This document shows, one piece after another, positions 16,580-25,354 of a stretch of 33,999 nucleotides of DNA (position 1 is its first letter; each line of letters starts with the position of its first letter). The notes below the pieces were generated by a model. That model ran no database searches and had not been told where the DNA came from. It was given only the letters and a program-made list of their open reading frames with translations. The position numbers were made by a program, and so were the translations under genes. The DNA is taken from positions 1-33,999 of the forward strand of contig CAYFUL010000010.1 of NCBI GenBank assembly GCA_964346375.1. Direction: 5' to 3'. Source of the DNA: CAYFUL01 sp964346375. Lineage in GTDB: Bacteria; Bacillota; Clostridia; Tissierellales; Peptoniphilaceae.

Positions 16580-18328
16580 ATGAAAAATAAAAGACTTATT
16601 GGTAGGGTTATTCCCTACTTTGCAAAATATAAAAACATTCTATTTTTAGACCTATTCTGTGCAGCTCTAACTACTGCTTCAGAAATGCTCTTGCCTATTA
16701 TTTTAAGGTACCTTTCCAATGTTGGGCTATATAGCCCCGAAAGACTTGGAGTACCTTTAATTTTTAAGCTAACCTTTATTTTTATTGTAATAAAAATCGT
16801 CGACCTAGTTAGTGCCTACTACATGGCAAGTATTGGACATATTATGGGTGCTAGAATTGAAAGGGATATGAGAAGTGATCTATACACTCATTTACAAGGA
16901 CTATCCGATTCTTTTTACAATGAAACTAAAGTTGGACAACTTATGAGTAGAATTACCAATGATCTCTTCGACATTACGGAATTTTCTCACCACTGTCCCG
17001 AGGAATACTTTATTGGATTTATTAAGATATTCGTATCTCTAATTGTATTACTAAATGTAAATGTTCCCATGACTATTTTAATCTACTCTATGATTCCACT
17101 AATGATTTACTTTGCAGGAAAGTATAGAACTTCTATGAAAAATGCCCAAAGTAAACAGAGGGTTCAAATTGGAAATATTAACTCCTCCATTGAGGACACC
17201 CTACTTGGAATAAAAGTGGTTAAGAGTTTTGCCAATGAGGACATTGAACACGAAAAGTTTGAATACGAAAACACCAAGTTTTTAAATATTAAGAAGATCT
17301 ACTACAAAAATATGGCAATGTTTACTACTGTTACTAGATTTTTTGAAGGACTTATGTACCTACTTGTAATTATTACTGGTGGATTTTTTATGATGAACGG
17401 TGGAATACTACCTACTGATTTAATTATCTATGTAATGTATGTTTCTTCTATGATTGCTACAGTTAGACGTGTTGTAGAATTTACAGAGCAATTTCAAAAG
17501 GGGATTACTGGTATTGAACGCTTTGTAGAAATTATGGACGAGGAGCCTGAAATTGTTAATGTAGAAAATCCAATTGTACCTTCTAAAATTCATGGGGAAG
17601 TTGTCTTTGAAGACGTAATGTTTAAATACGAAAGGGATACAGAGCCTGTATTTGAAAATTTAAATCTAAAGATTAATTTTGGAGAGAACCTTGCCATAGT
17701 TGGACCATCTGGTTCTGGAAAGACTACTATTTGTAATTTAATCCCTAGATTTTACGATGTTAATTCTGGCGCAATTAAGGTTGATGGAATTGATATTAGA
17801 CAGATGGATATAAAAACCCTTAGGGAAAATATTGGCATAGTTCAGCAGGACGTATATCTATTCTCCGGCTCCATAAGGGACAATATTCTATATGGTAAAC
17901 CCGGAGCCACTGATGAGGAAATTGAACACGCAGCTAGTCTTGCAGGAGCTACTGAATTTATTGAAGACCTGCCAAATGGATTTGATACCTATGTTGGTGA
18001 AAGGGGAGTAAAACTTTCCGGAGGACAGAAGCAGAGAATTTCCATTGCAAGGGTATTTTTAAAGAACCCGCCAATACTAATACTAGACGAGGCAACTTCT
18101 GCCCTTGATAATAAAAGCGAATTAATTGTGCAGGAATCCCTTGAGGAACTTGCAAAGGGTAGAACAACTCTTACCATCGCCCACAGACTAACTACTGTAC
18201 AAAATGCAGATAGAATTTTAGTTATGAAGGACGGGGAAATAATTGAAGAAGGAAACCATCATTTCCTTATGGAGAAAAAGGGATACTATTACAGCCTATA
18301 TACTAAGGGCGGTTCACTAGAATTATAA
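16580..18328 (+). CDS. ABC exporter, fused permease-ATPase
   Basis: This 582-residue half-transporter would dimerise in the membrane and export a lipid, peptide or drug using ATP. The type I exporter membrane domain (about 15-300) has six hydrophobic segments. The nucleotide-binding domain (about 340-580) contains Walker A GPSGSGKTT (about 376), the Q-loop QQDVYLFSG, signature LSGGQKQRISIA (about 477) and Walker B ILILDEATSALD (about 497-508), followed by an H-loop AHRLTT. It resembles MsbA/YheI-type drug or lipid exporters; no substrate can be assigned. The start ATG 16580 follows AGGAGG. It is a single-gene unit ending at a hairpin shared with yycI. Confidence 0.94.
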   Translation: MKNKRLIGRVIPYFAKYKNILFLDLFCAALTTASEMLLPIILRYLSNVGLYSPERLGVPLIFKLTFIFIVIKIVDLVSAYYMASIGHIMGARIERDMRSDLYTHLQGLSDSFYNETKVGQLMSRITNDLFDITEFSHHCPEEYFIGFIKIFVSLIVLLNVNVPMTILIYSMIPLMIYFAGKYRTSMKNAQSKQRVQIGNINSSIEDTLLGIKVVKSFANEDIEHEKFEYENTKFLNIKKIYYKNMAMFTTVTRFFEGLMYLLVIITGGFFMMNGGILPTDLIIYVMYVSSMIATVRRVVEFTEQFQKGITGIERFVEIMDEEPEIVNVENPIVPSKIHGEVVFEDVMFKYERDTEPVFENLNLKINFGENLAIVGPSGSGKTTICNLIPRFYDVNSGAIKVDGIDIRQMDIKTLRENIGIVQQDVYLFSGSIRDNILYGKPGATDEEIEHAASLAGATEFIEDLPNGFDTYVGERGVKLSGGQKQRISIARVFLKNPPILILDEATSALDNKSELIVQESLEELAKGRTTLTIAHRLTTVQNADRILVMKDGEIIEEGNHHFLMEKKGYYYSLYTKGGSLEL

Positions 18329-18329
18329 A

Positions 18330-18381
18330 AAAAGGACTTGGCGAAATTATTTACTTAATTTCCCAAGTCTTTATTTTTTTA
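18330..18381. terminator. Bidirectional terminator, ABC gene / yycI
   Basis: A long imperfect hairpin GACTTGG-GAAATTA / TAATTT-CCAAGTC (18335-18369) is flanked by A-rich sequence on the left and TTTATTTTTTT on the right. The two genes converge here. Confidence 0.85.
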
Positions 18382-19233
18382 ATAATCTCCAATTACTACA
18401 CTCTCTCCCTCGGCAAATACTATTCTCCATCCGGGGATTGCCCTTCCGCTAAGTGCCTTTGTAATATCTTCAATATACCCTTGCGCCTCTGGGTCAAAGT
18501 AGTAACATGGGCGTATATCTATAATTTTTCTTACTCCAACTTCCTGCTGTTCCTCATTTAATAATCCAAGTAGTGCCTTTGAAGCAGATGAGATGGAAAA
18601 TTTATTCTCCGACTCCTCCTTTATCTCTACCCAAAGTCTATCCATCTGTTTTATCCCATTTGAGTCTAGGATAAAATTTGTAAATGCCTTTTCCACAAGG
18701 TACTTCCCGTGAAGTTTTGAATACTCTACGTGGTAGAGTCCATTTTTTTCGTAGATCATACTTAGTTCCATATCAGAGGTTGAAAATCCTCTCTCCTCTA
18801 AAAAATTCTGGCAGTATTCTAGGGCAGTTTCCATATTTAAATTTTCTATTACCCTTTTTGTGCCAGTGCTTTCATAGAGTAGCCTTCTGGAGTTAATTAT
18901 ATTTATATGCTCCTCATTGTAATTTAATTGGACTACATTTAATGATGTAGCGTCAATTTCTCCATTTCCTTGGAAAAACATATCGTTTAATCTATTTGGT
19001 GCATAGCTTTCAAATTCTACACTTAATGTATTTAGCCTTGGACTTCTACTAGGTATTTCACAATCCACTAAAATATTGTTACTCTCTAAAATCGTCCTAG
19101 TCTTTTCTCTAAAGTCCTTTGAATTTGTTCTATCGTAGGTTTTGTACTGACTAGAGATAATAAAACCAAGGAGTATTAAATTCGTAATTAGTAGACTTAC
19201 AATAAGTATTCTCTTCGCCTTAGACCAATCCAT
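18379..19233 (-). CDS. yycI: WalK-regulating membrane protein YycI-like
   Basis: YycI and YycH are single-pass proteins that modulate the WalK kinase from outside the membrane. This 284-residue protein has a short cytoplasmic start (MDWSKAKR), one helix (about 9-27, LIVSLLITNLILLGFII) and an extracellular part with the two-lobed YycI/YycH-type fold expected from the family. It is the last gene of the wal cluster, overlapping the yycH end by 14 bases and ending at a terminator. Sequence conservation is low in this family, so the assignment leans on position, topology and size. Confidence 0.85.
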   Translation of the reverse strand: MDWSKAKRILIVSLLITNLILLGFIISSQYKTYDRTNSKDFREKTRTILESNNILVDCEIPSRSPRLNTLSVEFESYAPNRLNDMFFQGNGEIDATSLNVVQLNYNEEHINIINSRRLLYESTGTKRVIENLNMETALEYCQNFLEERGFSTSDMELSMIYEKNGLYHVEYSKLHGKYLVEKAFTNFILDSNGIKQMDRLWVEIKEESENKFSISSASKALLGLLNEEQQEVGVRKIIDIRPCYYFDPEAQGYIEDITKALSGRAIPGWRIVFAEGESVVIGDY

Positions 19234-20566
19234 TTTTTCTCTCCATTACCAGTTCTCCCGACTCTATATCAAAGTAGTAATCAGTCCCTGCCATTCTTAG
19301 AATTGTACATACCTTTAAGGGAGTAGACTCTATAGCAGTATCCACATAGCAAATTCCTATATCATCTATTCTATTTAAAAACTCTGTAAAAAATTCTCCC
19401 TCAATTCCAACGGCAATAATTCCTCTAAAATATTCCCTGTTTAATTTATAAATTTCCTCAAGGGAAACTATACTCTTTGATTTTTCTGGATAGTTTTCTC
19501 CAACCTTAGTTCTATAAACTCTGCGATATGTTTTTACAACATTGTCCTTAGTCTCAACCTCTATATAGTTTTCACCATTTCCCAGTACAAGGGGAAGATT
19601 TTGCTCCCTGTGGTTAAAGATAAATTTATATCCGTCCTCTGTTTTAATAATATTAAATAGAATTAAATTATCTCCCGTAGCGGTGTTATTGTAAATAAAA
19701 TTCATAGTGGACTCTATGGACTTAAATAGATTTGCCTCTTGGGGTACTCCCTCACGTCTATCCTCGTAGGTAATTACCCCATCTTCAAAAAATTTTAATA
19801 TCCTATTGTCGTAGACATAGGTTGTAGAATTTTGCTGAGCTATTTCCATAATATAGTCTATATCCTGTTTTAAATACAGTGATGCTAGAGTATTCTTCTG
19901 TAGTGAATCCATTCCCCCTAGGGCATTTTCAAAGATTATATTTTCGTAGACAAGTATATTATCCGATGGATAGTAGATATTTTTTTCCACTCCATATAGT
20001 TCCCAAAGGTTTTTAAAATTGGTGTAGGACTCTGAACTAAATCCATCTAGTGCTAAATCCACGTTAAACTTATTTTCAACAGAGGTTTTAAAAATTCCAT
20101 AGGAGTTTTTTATTACAACTTGTCCGTCTCTTGAAAGGTATAGCTCCCTTATGGCAACTTTATCTACCCTTTCATTTTCATTGTTCCAAAAATTTGCAAG
20201 TAAATTTGAATTATACTCCCTTTGAAAACCAAGTATAATAGACGGTTTATTACATAGGCTTATATATTCCGCCTCTGTAATTCCTGTAAGAGCGCCTACT
20301 TCTAACTGTGCAAGTACATTTCTAATTCCGCTGTGGTTTAATTTCCAAAAGTAATTTAAATCTCTAACTACCTTGTGGGAATTTTCTCCATAGTTTATAG
20401 TCATCTTCTCTGGGGCAAATAGTAGGGGATAATTTTGAGTTCCGTCGAAACTACTTACCCTCTCCTTGTCTCTCTTTGGAAAAGTTATCCATACAAAACT
20501 TGCAAGGACTATTGCACTTACAAGAAGTAGTACTAGTGTAAATGTTGAATTAAATAATCTCTTCAT
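19220..20566 (-). CDS. yycH: WalK-regulating membrane protein YycH-like
   Basis: It is the partner of YycI in controlling the essential cell-wall sensor kinase WalK. From ATG 20566 the protein has 448 residues: MKRLFNST, a membrane helix (about 7-27, FTLVLLLVSAIVLASFVWIT), then a large extracellular domain ending ...YYFDIESGELVMERKNGLV. I chose ATG 20566 rather than the upstream in-frame start at 20596 because KRLFNST is a normal YycH start and the longer form would sit deep inside walK. The gene overlaps the end of walK by 17 bases, indicating translational coupling. Confidence 0.88.
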   Translation of the reverse strand: MKRLFNSTFTLVLLLVSAIVLASFVWITFPKRDKERVSSFDGTQNYPLLFAPEKMTINYGENSHKVVRDLNYFWKLNHSGIRNVLAQLEVGALTGITEAEYISLCNKPSIILGFQREYNSNLLANFWNNENERVDKVAIRELYLSRDGQVVIKNSYGIFKTSVENKFNVDLALDGFSSESYTNFKNLWELYGVEKNIYYPSDNILVYENIIFENALGGMDSLQKNTLASLYLKQDIDYIMEIAQQNSTTYVYDNRILKFFEDGVITYEDRREGVPQEANLFKSIESTMNFIYNNTATGDNLILFNIIKTEDGYKFIFNHREQNLPLVLGNGENYIEVETKDNVVKTYRRVYRTKVGENYPEKSKSIVSLEEIYKLNREYFRGIIAVGIEGEFFTEFLNRIDDIGICYVDTAIESTPLKVCTILRMAGTDYYFDIESGELVMERKNGLV

Positions 20567-22343
20567 CACATTCCGCCTTAAATACCACTGTGGCAATTGT
20601 ACCTATATCTATTTCAGACTCTATGGTTATATCTCCTCCCATTGCCCTTGTAAATTCCCTTGCAATGGAAAGACCAAGACCTGTTCCTCCCATGGATCTA
20701 CTTCTGGATTTTTCTACTCTATAAAATCTCTCAAAGATTCTATCTAAATCCCTTCGTGGAATTCCAATTCCATTATCTGTAATCTTTATCTTTACAAATC
20801 CGTCCTCATCCTTTGCAGAGATCTTTATTTTTCCACCCTCCTTGGTGTACTTTATAGAGTTTGAAAGAATATTTATAAGTATTTGACTTGCAACATGGTA
20901 GTCCACATAAATATTTGGAATATTCTCCGGAATGGAAAGCTCAATTTTATGTCCCTTCTCCTTAATCATAAGGTTTACTCCCTCAAGGGAGGATAGAATT
21001 AATTCGTAGGTGTCTACGGATTTTAACTTGTACTCCATATTTCCATAGTCCATTTTTGAAAGCTGTAGTAGATCTCGTACAAGTCTTTCCATTCGCTCGT
21101 TCTCTTTTAAAATTATTCCCAAAAATCTCTTTGTAGCAGGTCTATCTAAATCTGTTGAAAGCAGAGTTTCCGTATAGGATTTTACCGTAGTAATTGGAGT
21201 CTTTAATTCGTGGCTTACATTTGCTACAAATTCCCTTCTCATCATATCAAGGTTGTGTTCCTTAGTTATATCTTGAAACACTGCAATAATTCCCGACTCC
21301 TTATTGTTATCTCCTTTAAATGGAGCGTATACTACATTGTAAAACTTCCCCTTTAAATCCAACTGCTCCGATCCACTAAGGGTAATAATATTATTGTAGT
21401 CCAGGTTTTCTATTCCAATATTCTCTAAATTAAATTCCACTCCCATATCCGTCTGGGATAGATTTAATAATGACCTTGCAATTGGATTTGCGTGGATTAG
21501 TTTTCCACTTCTATCCACTGCAATAATTCCCTCTGCCATGTACTGAAATATGGTATCCAGTTTAGATTTTTCCAAGTCCATTTTTTCAATGGTGAGTTTT
21601 AATTCCTCTGTAAGGTAGTTAAACATACTTCCCAGTCTACCAATTTCATCATTACTTCTAACCTGTACCCTTTGGTCAAAATCCCCCTCTGCCATTAACT
21701 TTGCCTTTTGGGTAAGATTTCTAATGGGAACTGTAATTCCACTTGCCATTAAGTAGCCGAGAAAAGTTGTAATAATAAGGGCGATAATAGTTGCGTAGGT
21801 TAAAATTACCTTTGCATCTCTAACTACACTAAAGACAGAATTTAAACTGCCACTTAGATAAAATACTCCGTTTATATCTCCGTCTGGTGAATAGATGGGC
21901 TGTACAATATGTTTTTCAATACTACCTGCATTTTCGTTAGTAACTGTTGCATCAGCCTTCTTCCCATGAAAACCCTCTAGTACTAAATCCGGTCTTAGAT
22001 TTCTTTGAGAGAGGGCATTTTTCCCCATCATAATATCTCCAGTATTTGCAGTAGAGGAGATTATTTTATAGTCGTCCCTTGAAATTAAGTAGGCAGTTTC
22101 ATTTCCCGATAGACGCCATTTTTTTATAGTTTCGTTTATCTTAGCTCCATTTACTCGCCAGTCTCCTGAAAAGTCCTCGCTAGATGCCACTATTGACTCT
22201 ATGGTCCCATACATCTGGGCAGTGGTATTGTCTATCTGCCTGTCTCTTAAATTATTAATAATAACAGTTCCTACAATACTCATTACCATTAGGACTAGAA
22301 TAAAGTAAATACTGACAAATCTCCATTTTATACTACTAAACAT
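20550..22343 (-). CDS. walK: Sensor histidine kinase WalK
   Basis: This is the membrane kinase of the WalRK two-component system that coordinates wall hydrolases with growth in low-GC Gram-positives. It has 597 residues: TM1 (about 10-28), an extracellular PAS/Cache-like domain (about 30-175) and TM2 (about 180-200). These are followed by a HAMP domain (about 200-255), PAS (about 265-365, LDTIFQYMAEGIIAVDRSGK), HisKA with FVANVSHELKTPITT (phospho-His about 382) and HATPase (about 480-590: NILSNSIKYT, DNGIGIP, GTGLGLSIA). The combination of extracellular sensor, HAMP and one cytoplasmic PAS plus adjacent walR, yycH and yycI is diagnostic. It starts 8 bases after walR. Confidence 0.96.
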   Translation of the reverse strand: MFSSIKWRFVSIYFILVLMVMSIVGTVIINNLRDRQIDNTTAQMYGTIESIVASSEDFSGDWRVNGAKINETIKKWRLSGNETAYLISRDDYKIISSTANTGDIMMGKNALSQRNLRPDLVLEGFHGKKADATVTNENAGSIEKHIVQPIYSPDGDINGVFYLSGSLNSVFSVVRDAKVILTYATIIALIITTFLGYLMASGITVPIRNLTQKAKLMAEGDFDQRVQVRSNDEIGRLGSMFNYLTEELKLTIEKMDLEKSKLDTIFQYMAEGIIAVDRSGKLIHANPIARSLLNLSQTDMGVEFNLENIGIENLDYNNIITLSGSEQLDLKGKFYNVVYAPFKGDNNKESGIIAVFQDITKEHNLDMMRREFVANVSHELKTPITTVKSYTETLLSTDLDRPATKRFLGIILKENERMERLVRDLLQLSKMDYGNMEYKLKSVDTYELILSSLEGVNLMIKEKGHKIELSIPENIPNIYVDYHVASQILINILSNSIKYTKEGGKIKISAKDEDGFVKIKITDNGIGIPRRDLDRIFERFYRVEKSRSRSMGGTGLGLSIAREFTRAMGGDITIESEIDIGTIATVVFKAECDEEII

Positions 22344-22351
22344 TTTTCCTC

Positions 22352-23041
22352 TCAGTCCGTTCCAAAATAGTAGCCTACGCCCCTCTTAGTTAAAATATAT
22401 CTAAAGTCCTTATTTTTATCCTCGACTTTTTCCCTAAGTCTCTTTACCGTTACGTCTACCGTTCTAATATCGCCGTAGTATTCGTAGCCCCATACCTCCT
22501 CTAGTAATTCCTCCCTAGAGAAAACTTGGTTGGGAGCTTGTGCCAAAAAAGATAGAAGTTCATATTCCCTAAGGGTTAAATCTAAAATCTCACCCTTTTT
22601 CGTAACCTCATACTTGTCTAAATCAATTAGAAGATCTCCACAGCTAATAATTTCATTTTCCTTAATAGCCTCTTCAACAAAATCATTACGGCGTAAATTT
22701 GCCTTTACCCTTGCAATTAATTCCCTCATGGAAAAAGGCTTTACTACATAGTCATCTGCTCCCAGTTCAAGTCCAAGAATTTTATCCACTTCCTCTTCCT
22801 TTGCCGTAAGCATAATTACGGGAGTTCTATGTTCCTTTCTAATTTCACGTAGAGTTTCAAATCCATCTAATTTTGGCATCATAATATCTAGAAGAATTAA
22901 ATCAAAATGTTTCTCTCCAATTTTTTTAAGGCATTCCATTCCATCAGATGCAGTCTCTACTTCAAAGCCTTCGTTTTGTAAATTATACATAATAATTTCA
23001 GCAATGGCAGCTTCATCGTCAACTATTAAAATTCTATTCAT
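22352..23041 (-). CDS. walR: Response regulator WalR
   Basis: This OmpR-family DNA-binding regulator is phosphorylated by WalK. It has 229 residues: a receiver domain (about 1-118) with acidic pocket DDEAA, phospho-acceptor Asp in LILLDIMMPKLDG (about 52), the conserved Thr in VIMLTAKEE and Lys in DDYVVKPFSMREL. A winged-helix effector domain (about 132-227) has LTLREYELLSFLAQAPNQVF and TVDVTVKRLREKVED. The start ATG overlaps the stop of sdaAA (ATGA, 23038-23041), so translation is coupled to serine dehydratase, an unusual neighbour for an essential regulator. No separate promoter is obvious. Confidence 0.97.
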   Translation of the reverse strand: MNRILIVDDEAAIAEIIMYNLQNEGFEVETASDGMECLKKIGEKHFDLILLDIMMPKLDGFETLREIRKEHRTPVIMLTAKEEEVDKILGLELGADDYVVKPFSMRELIARVKANLRRNDFVEEAIKENEIISCGDLLIDLDKYEVTKKGEILDLTLREYELLSFLAQAPNQVFSREELLEEVWGYEYYGDIRTVDVTVKRLREKVEDKNKDFRYILTKRGVGYYFGTD

Positions 23042-23910
23042 ACCTCACCTAATAATTCCTTCCTAATCATCTTGCCAGTTTTAGTTCCAGCAAGTCCACC
23101 AAGACCAGTTTCCCTTAGGGTTTCGTCCATAAGTTCTCCAACTTCCTTCATAGCCATAGTAACCTCTTCGAAGGGTACTACAGATTTAATTCCAGCAAGA
23201 GCCATATCAGCGCAGATTAATGCGTTCATAACTCCACTTGCATTTCTAAAGGCACAAGGATATTCTACAAGGCCTGCAATAGGATCGCATACAAGTCCCA
23301 TTACATTTACTAGGGTAATACTTGCAGCGTTAAGTGCTTCTCTAGGAGAGCCTCCTAACATTTCAACAACTGCCGCCGCAGCCATTGCCGCCGCCGAACC
23401 ACACTCCGCTTGACATCCACCCTCTGCTCCAGAAAATGTAGCATACTTTCCAATTATTTGACCTATTCCAATTGAAGTAAGTAGTCCATTGTATAGAGTT
23501 CTCTTTGGTAAATCATATTTTTTTGCAATTGCCATAAAAACTCCTGGCATAATTCCAGAGCTTCCTGCCGTAGGAGCAGCGGCGATTTTTCCCATAGCTG
23601 CATTACATTCAGAAGTGGAAAGTCCATAACTCATTGCGTCAATTAAAAAACTACCTACAACAGATTCTCCCTTAGAATATTCGTGAAGCCTATTTGCAAA
23701 ACCATCTATCATTTTAAAACGAGTGTCTATTGGTTTTTTTAGAGTATCCTTTGCAGAATTTCCCATTACGATTAAAATTCTATCTAGCATATTGAAAATC
23801 TCCTCTTGAGATTTGCCAGTAGTTTTCATCTCCTCCTCTAGTACAATATCGTAAATATGTAGATTATTTTCACTACAGTAATCTATAATTTCCTTTTCAG
23901 TATTTAACAT
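23038..23910 (-). CDS. sdaAA: L-serine dehydratase, iron-sulfur-dependent, alpha subunit
   Basis: With SdaAB it deaminates L-serine to pyruvate and ammonia. It has 290 residues from ATG 23910, which lies one base after the sdaAB stop and is preceded by GTGGGGGTG; a longer in-frame reading starting at 23973 would overlap sdaAB and lacks family similarity at its beginning. Cysteines expected to hold the [4Fe-4S] cluster are seen in GCQAECGSAAAMAAAA (about 168) and VCDPIAGLVEYPC (about 208-220), and the substrate loop in AAPTAGSSGIMPGV (about 130). The gene is fused by overlap to walR downstream. Confidence 0.95.
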   Translation of the reverse strand: MLNTEKEIIDYCSENNLHIYDIVLEEEMKTTGKSQEEIFNMLDRILIVMGNSAKDTLKKPIDTRFKMIDGFANRLHEYSKGESVVGSFLIDAMSYGLSTSECNAAMGKIAAAPTAGSSGIMPGVFMAIAKKYDLPKRTLYNGLLTSIGIGQIIGKYATFSGAEGGCQAECGSAAAMAAAAVVEMLGGSPREALNAASITLVNVMGLVCDPIAGLVEYPCAFRNASGVMNALICADMALAGIKSVVPFEEVTMAMKEVGELMDETLRETGLGGLAGTKTGKMIRKELLGEV

Positions 23911-23911
23911 C

Positions 23912-24577
23912 CTACACCCCCACGTACTTATGATTAATAAAGTAGTCCTCTGATGAAATTTCATCACGAACAAATTCCTCTACGTCCCTATCAGTTTCAA
24001 TAGTAAGGGTAACAATTCCAGATAGCTTGTCCTTTTTCGTATTAATGGACTCAATATTGTACCCATGTTTAGATAGAACACCAGATACCTTTGAAATAAC
24101 TCCCTGTCTATCTACATATTGAAGTAGAATTGTAGGGTACTCTCCCCTGTACTCCAACTCCATTCCAGAGATATTTACTATTACAATACTTCCTCCACCA
24201 ATGGAAGAACCTATTACATATTCGTCGGGAGCGTCCTCATATTTAAAGACAATTTTAACAGTGTTGGGATGAACATCTCCTAGGTCCTCTATTTTAATCT
24301 TGTAATTTAATTCCTCTCTCATTGCAATCATAAAGGCGTCTTTAATTGAAGGGTCCTCTGGAGAAAATCCAAGAGCGCCTCCCACAAGAGCCTTGTCCGT
24401 TCCATGACCAACATAGGTTGCGGCGAAGGATCCATGTAGATGAAAATCAACTCTATAAAAACCATCCTTTGCAATTTTTCTTGCAACCCTTGCGATTTTA
24501 CAAGCCCCTGCAGTATGGGAGCTTGATGGACCTACCATAATAGGACCAAGTATATCAAATGCGTTGTAATCTCTCAA
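23912..24577 (-). CDS. sdaAB: L-serine dehydratase, iron-sulfur-dependent, beta subunit
   Basis: This is the small subunit of the two-part serine dehydratase, 221 residues. The catalytic-domain motif GPIMVGPSSSHTAGACKIAR lies at about 11-30. A C-terminal ACT domain (about 147-220: LLQYVDRQGVISKVSGVLS, NIESINTKKD) commonly binds the amino acid. The start is a TTG at 24575-24577, supported by AAAGGAGGG seven bases upstream; no ATG is available nearby. It is the first gene of a run sdaAB-sdaAA-walR-walK-yycH-yycI with overlaps or gaps of at most 8 bases, so one transcript probably serves serine catabolism and wall signalling together. Confidence 0.95.
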   Translation of the reverse strand: MRDYNAFDILGPIMVGPSSSHTAGACKIARVARKIAKDGFYRVDFHLHGSFAATYVGHGTDKALVGGALGFSPEDPSIKDAFMIAMREELNYKIKIEDLGDVHPNTVKIVFKYEDAPDEYVIGSSIGGGSIVIVNISGMELEYRGEYPTILLQYVDRQGVISKVSGVLSKHGYNIESINTKKDKLSGIVTLTIETDRDVEEFVRDEISSEDYFINHKYVGV

Positions 24578-24756
24578 AATATCCCTCCTTTAAGGTTAGT
24601 ATTAGTTTATCACGAAAGCTATTTAAAATGAATTAAAAGCCTAAATTTTTAACTACTACATAAAAAATAATAATAGTCTCATATTTAATAAATAATGGTA
24701 TAAGTATTATAGGAAAGAGTAAATTTTATAGATTAAAAAGAATTTGTAATTTTAAA
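24578..24756. promoter_or_regulatory. Divergent AT-rich promoter region (sdaAB / lipoprotein)
   Basis: This 180-base gap between divergent genes must carry the promoter of the sda-wal run on the minus strand and of the lipoprotein gene on the plus strand. It is very AT-rich; TATAAG and TATTAT hexamers lie near 24700-24712 on the plus strand, but no convincing -35 pairs with them. No riboswitch-like structure is evident. Confidence 0.4.
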
Positions 24757-24772
24757 TTGAAAGGTGGTTCAT

Positions 24773-25269
24773 ATGAAAAAACTGTATTTTATAAATTTAC
24801 TTGGATTAATATTTCTAATTTCCTGCAATGCCAACGAAAAAAAATTATTGAAGATTATTTAGAAACAAGTTCCAAACTATATACATATTCTGGAGAACTA
24901 AAGGATTTAATGAGTTTTACTAATATTTCTGGGGAGACAATAGTTGCCAACGAGGAATCCATTGACGAGGAACTGGAAAATATTTTAAATGAGCTTAAAA
25001 ATTATTTTGACGAGGATGTTTTTAATAGACTGGTAAAGGACAGAATAATTTTTGACGGAGAACTTATTAGCGGAGATTACAACCGCAGAGAAATTGAAAA
25101 GTTGTCTATTGAAAAAATAGAAGAAGATGGAAATAAAACTACTTACAAAGTAAGTTATGGGGAAATTTTATACAGTGACAGTGATAAAAAAACTCTGAAT
25201 AAATCCCGCAGCTTCACTTTGGAAAATAATGGCGAGTTGAAAATAAAAGACATTGAAAATATAAAGTGA
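24773..25269 (+). pseudogene. Small lipoprotein, frameshifted at a poly-A tract
   Basis: From ATG 24773, after AAAGGTGG, the frame encodes a lipoprotein signal peptide, MKKLYFINLLGLIFLISCNA, with lipobox LISC. It then meets TAG a few codons beyond an A8 run (24837-24844). The neighbouring frame, entered at that run, continues as KKIIEDYLETSSKLYTYSGE to TGA 25269 with normal coding character. One additional A would restore a protein of about 164 residues with an acidic, mixed alpha/beta mature part. The family is not recognised. It may be a decayed gene, a slippage (phase-variable) gene or a sequencing deletion. Confidence 0.75.
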
Positions 25270-25311
25270 ATTTTCGTGATACTTGCAACAGCAGAGGGGG
25301 GGAATTTTCTA

Positions 25312-25317
25312 TATAAT
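25312..25317 (+). promoter_or_regulatory. TATAAT -10 element upstream of hcp
   Basis: A perfect TATAAT stands 37 bases before the hcp start. The nearest -35-like hexamer TTGCAA (near 25283) is about 22 bases away, longer than usual, so an activator may be needed. Confidence 0.4.
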
Positions 25318-25354
25318 GCAAATAAAATATTGTGGGAAAAATAAGGAGGACTAT

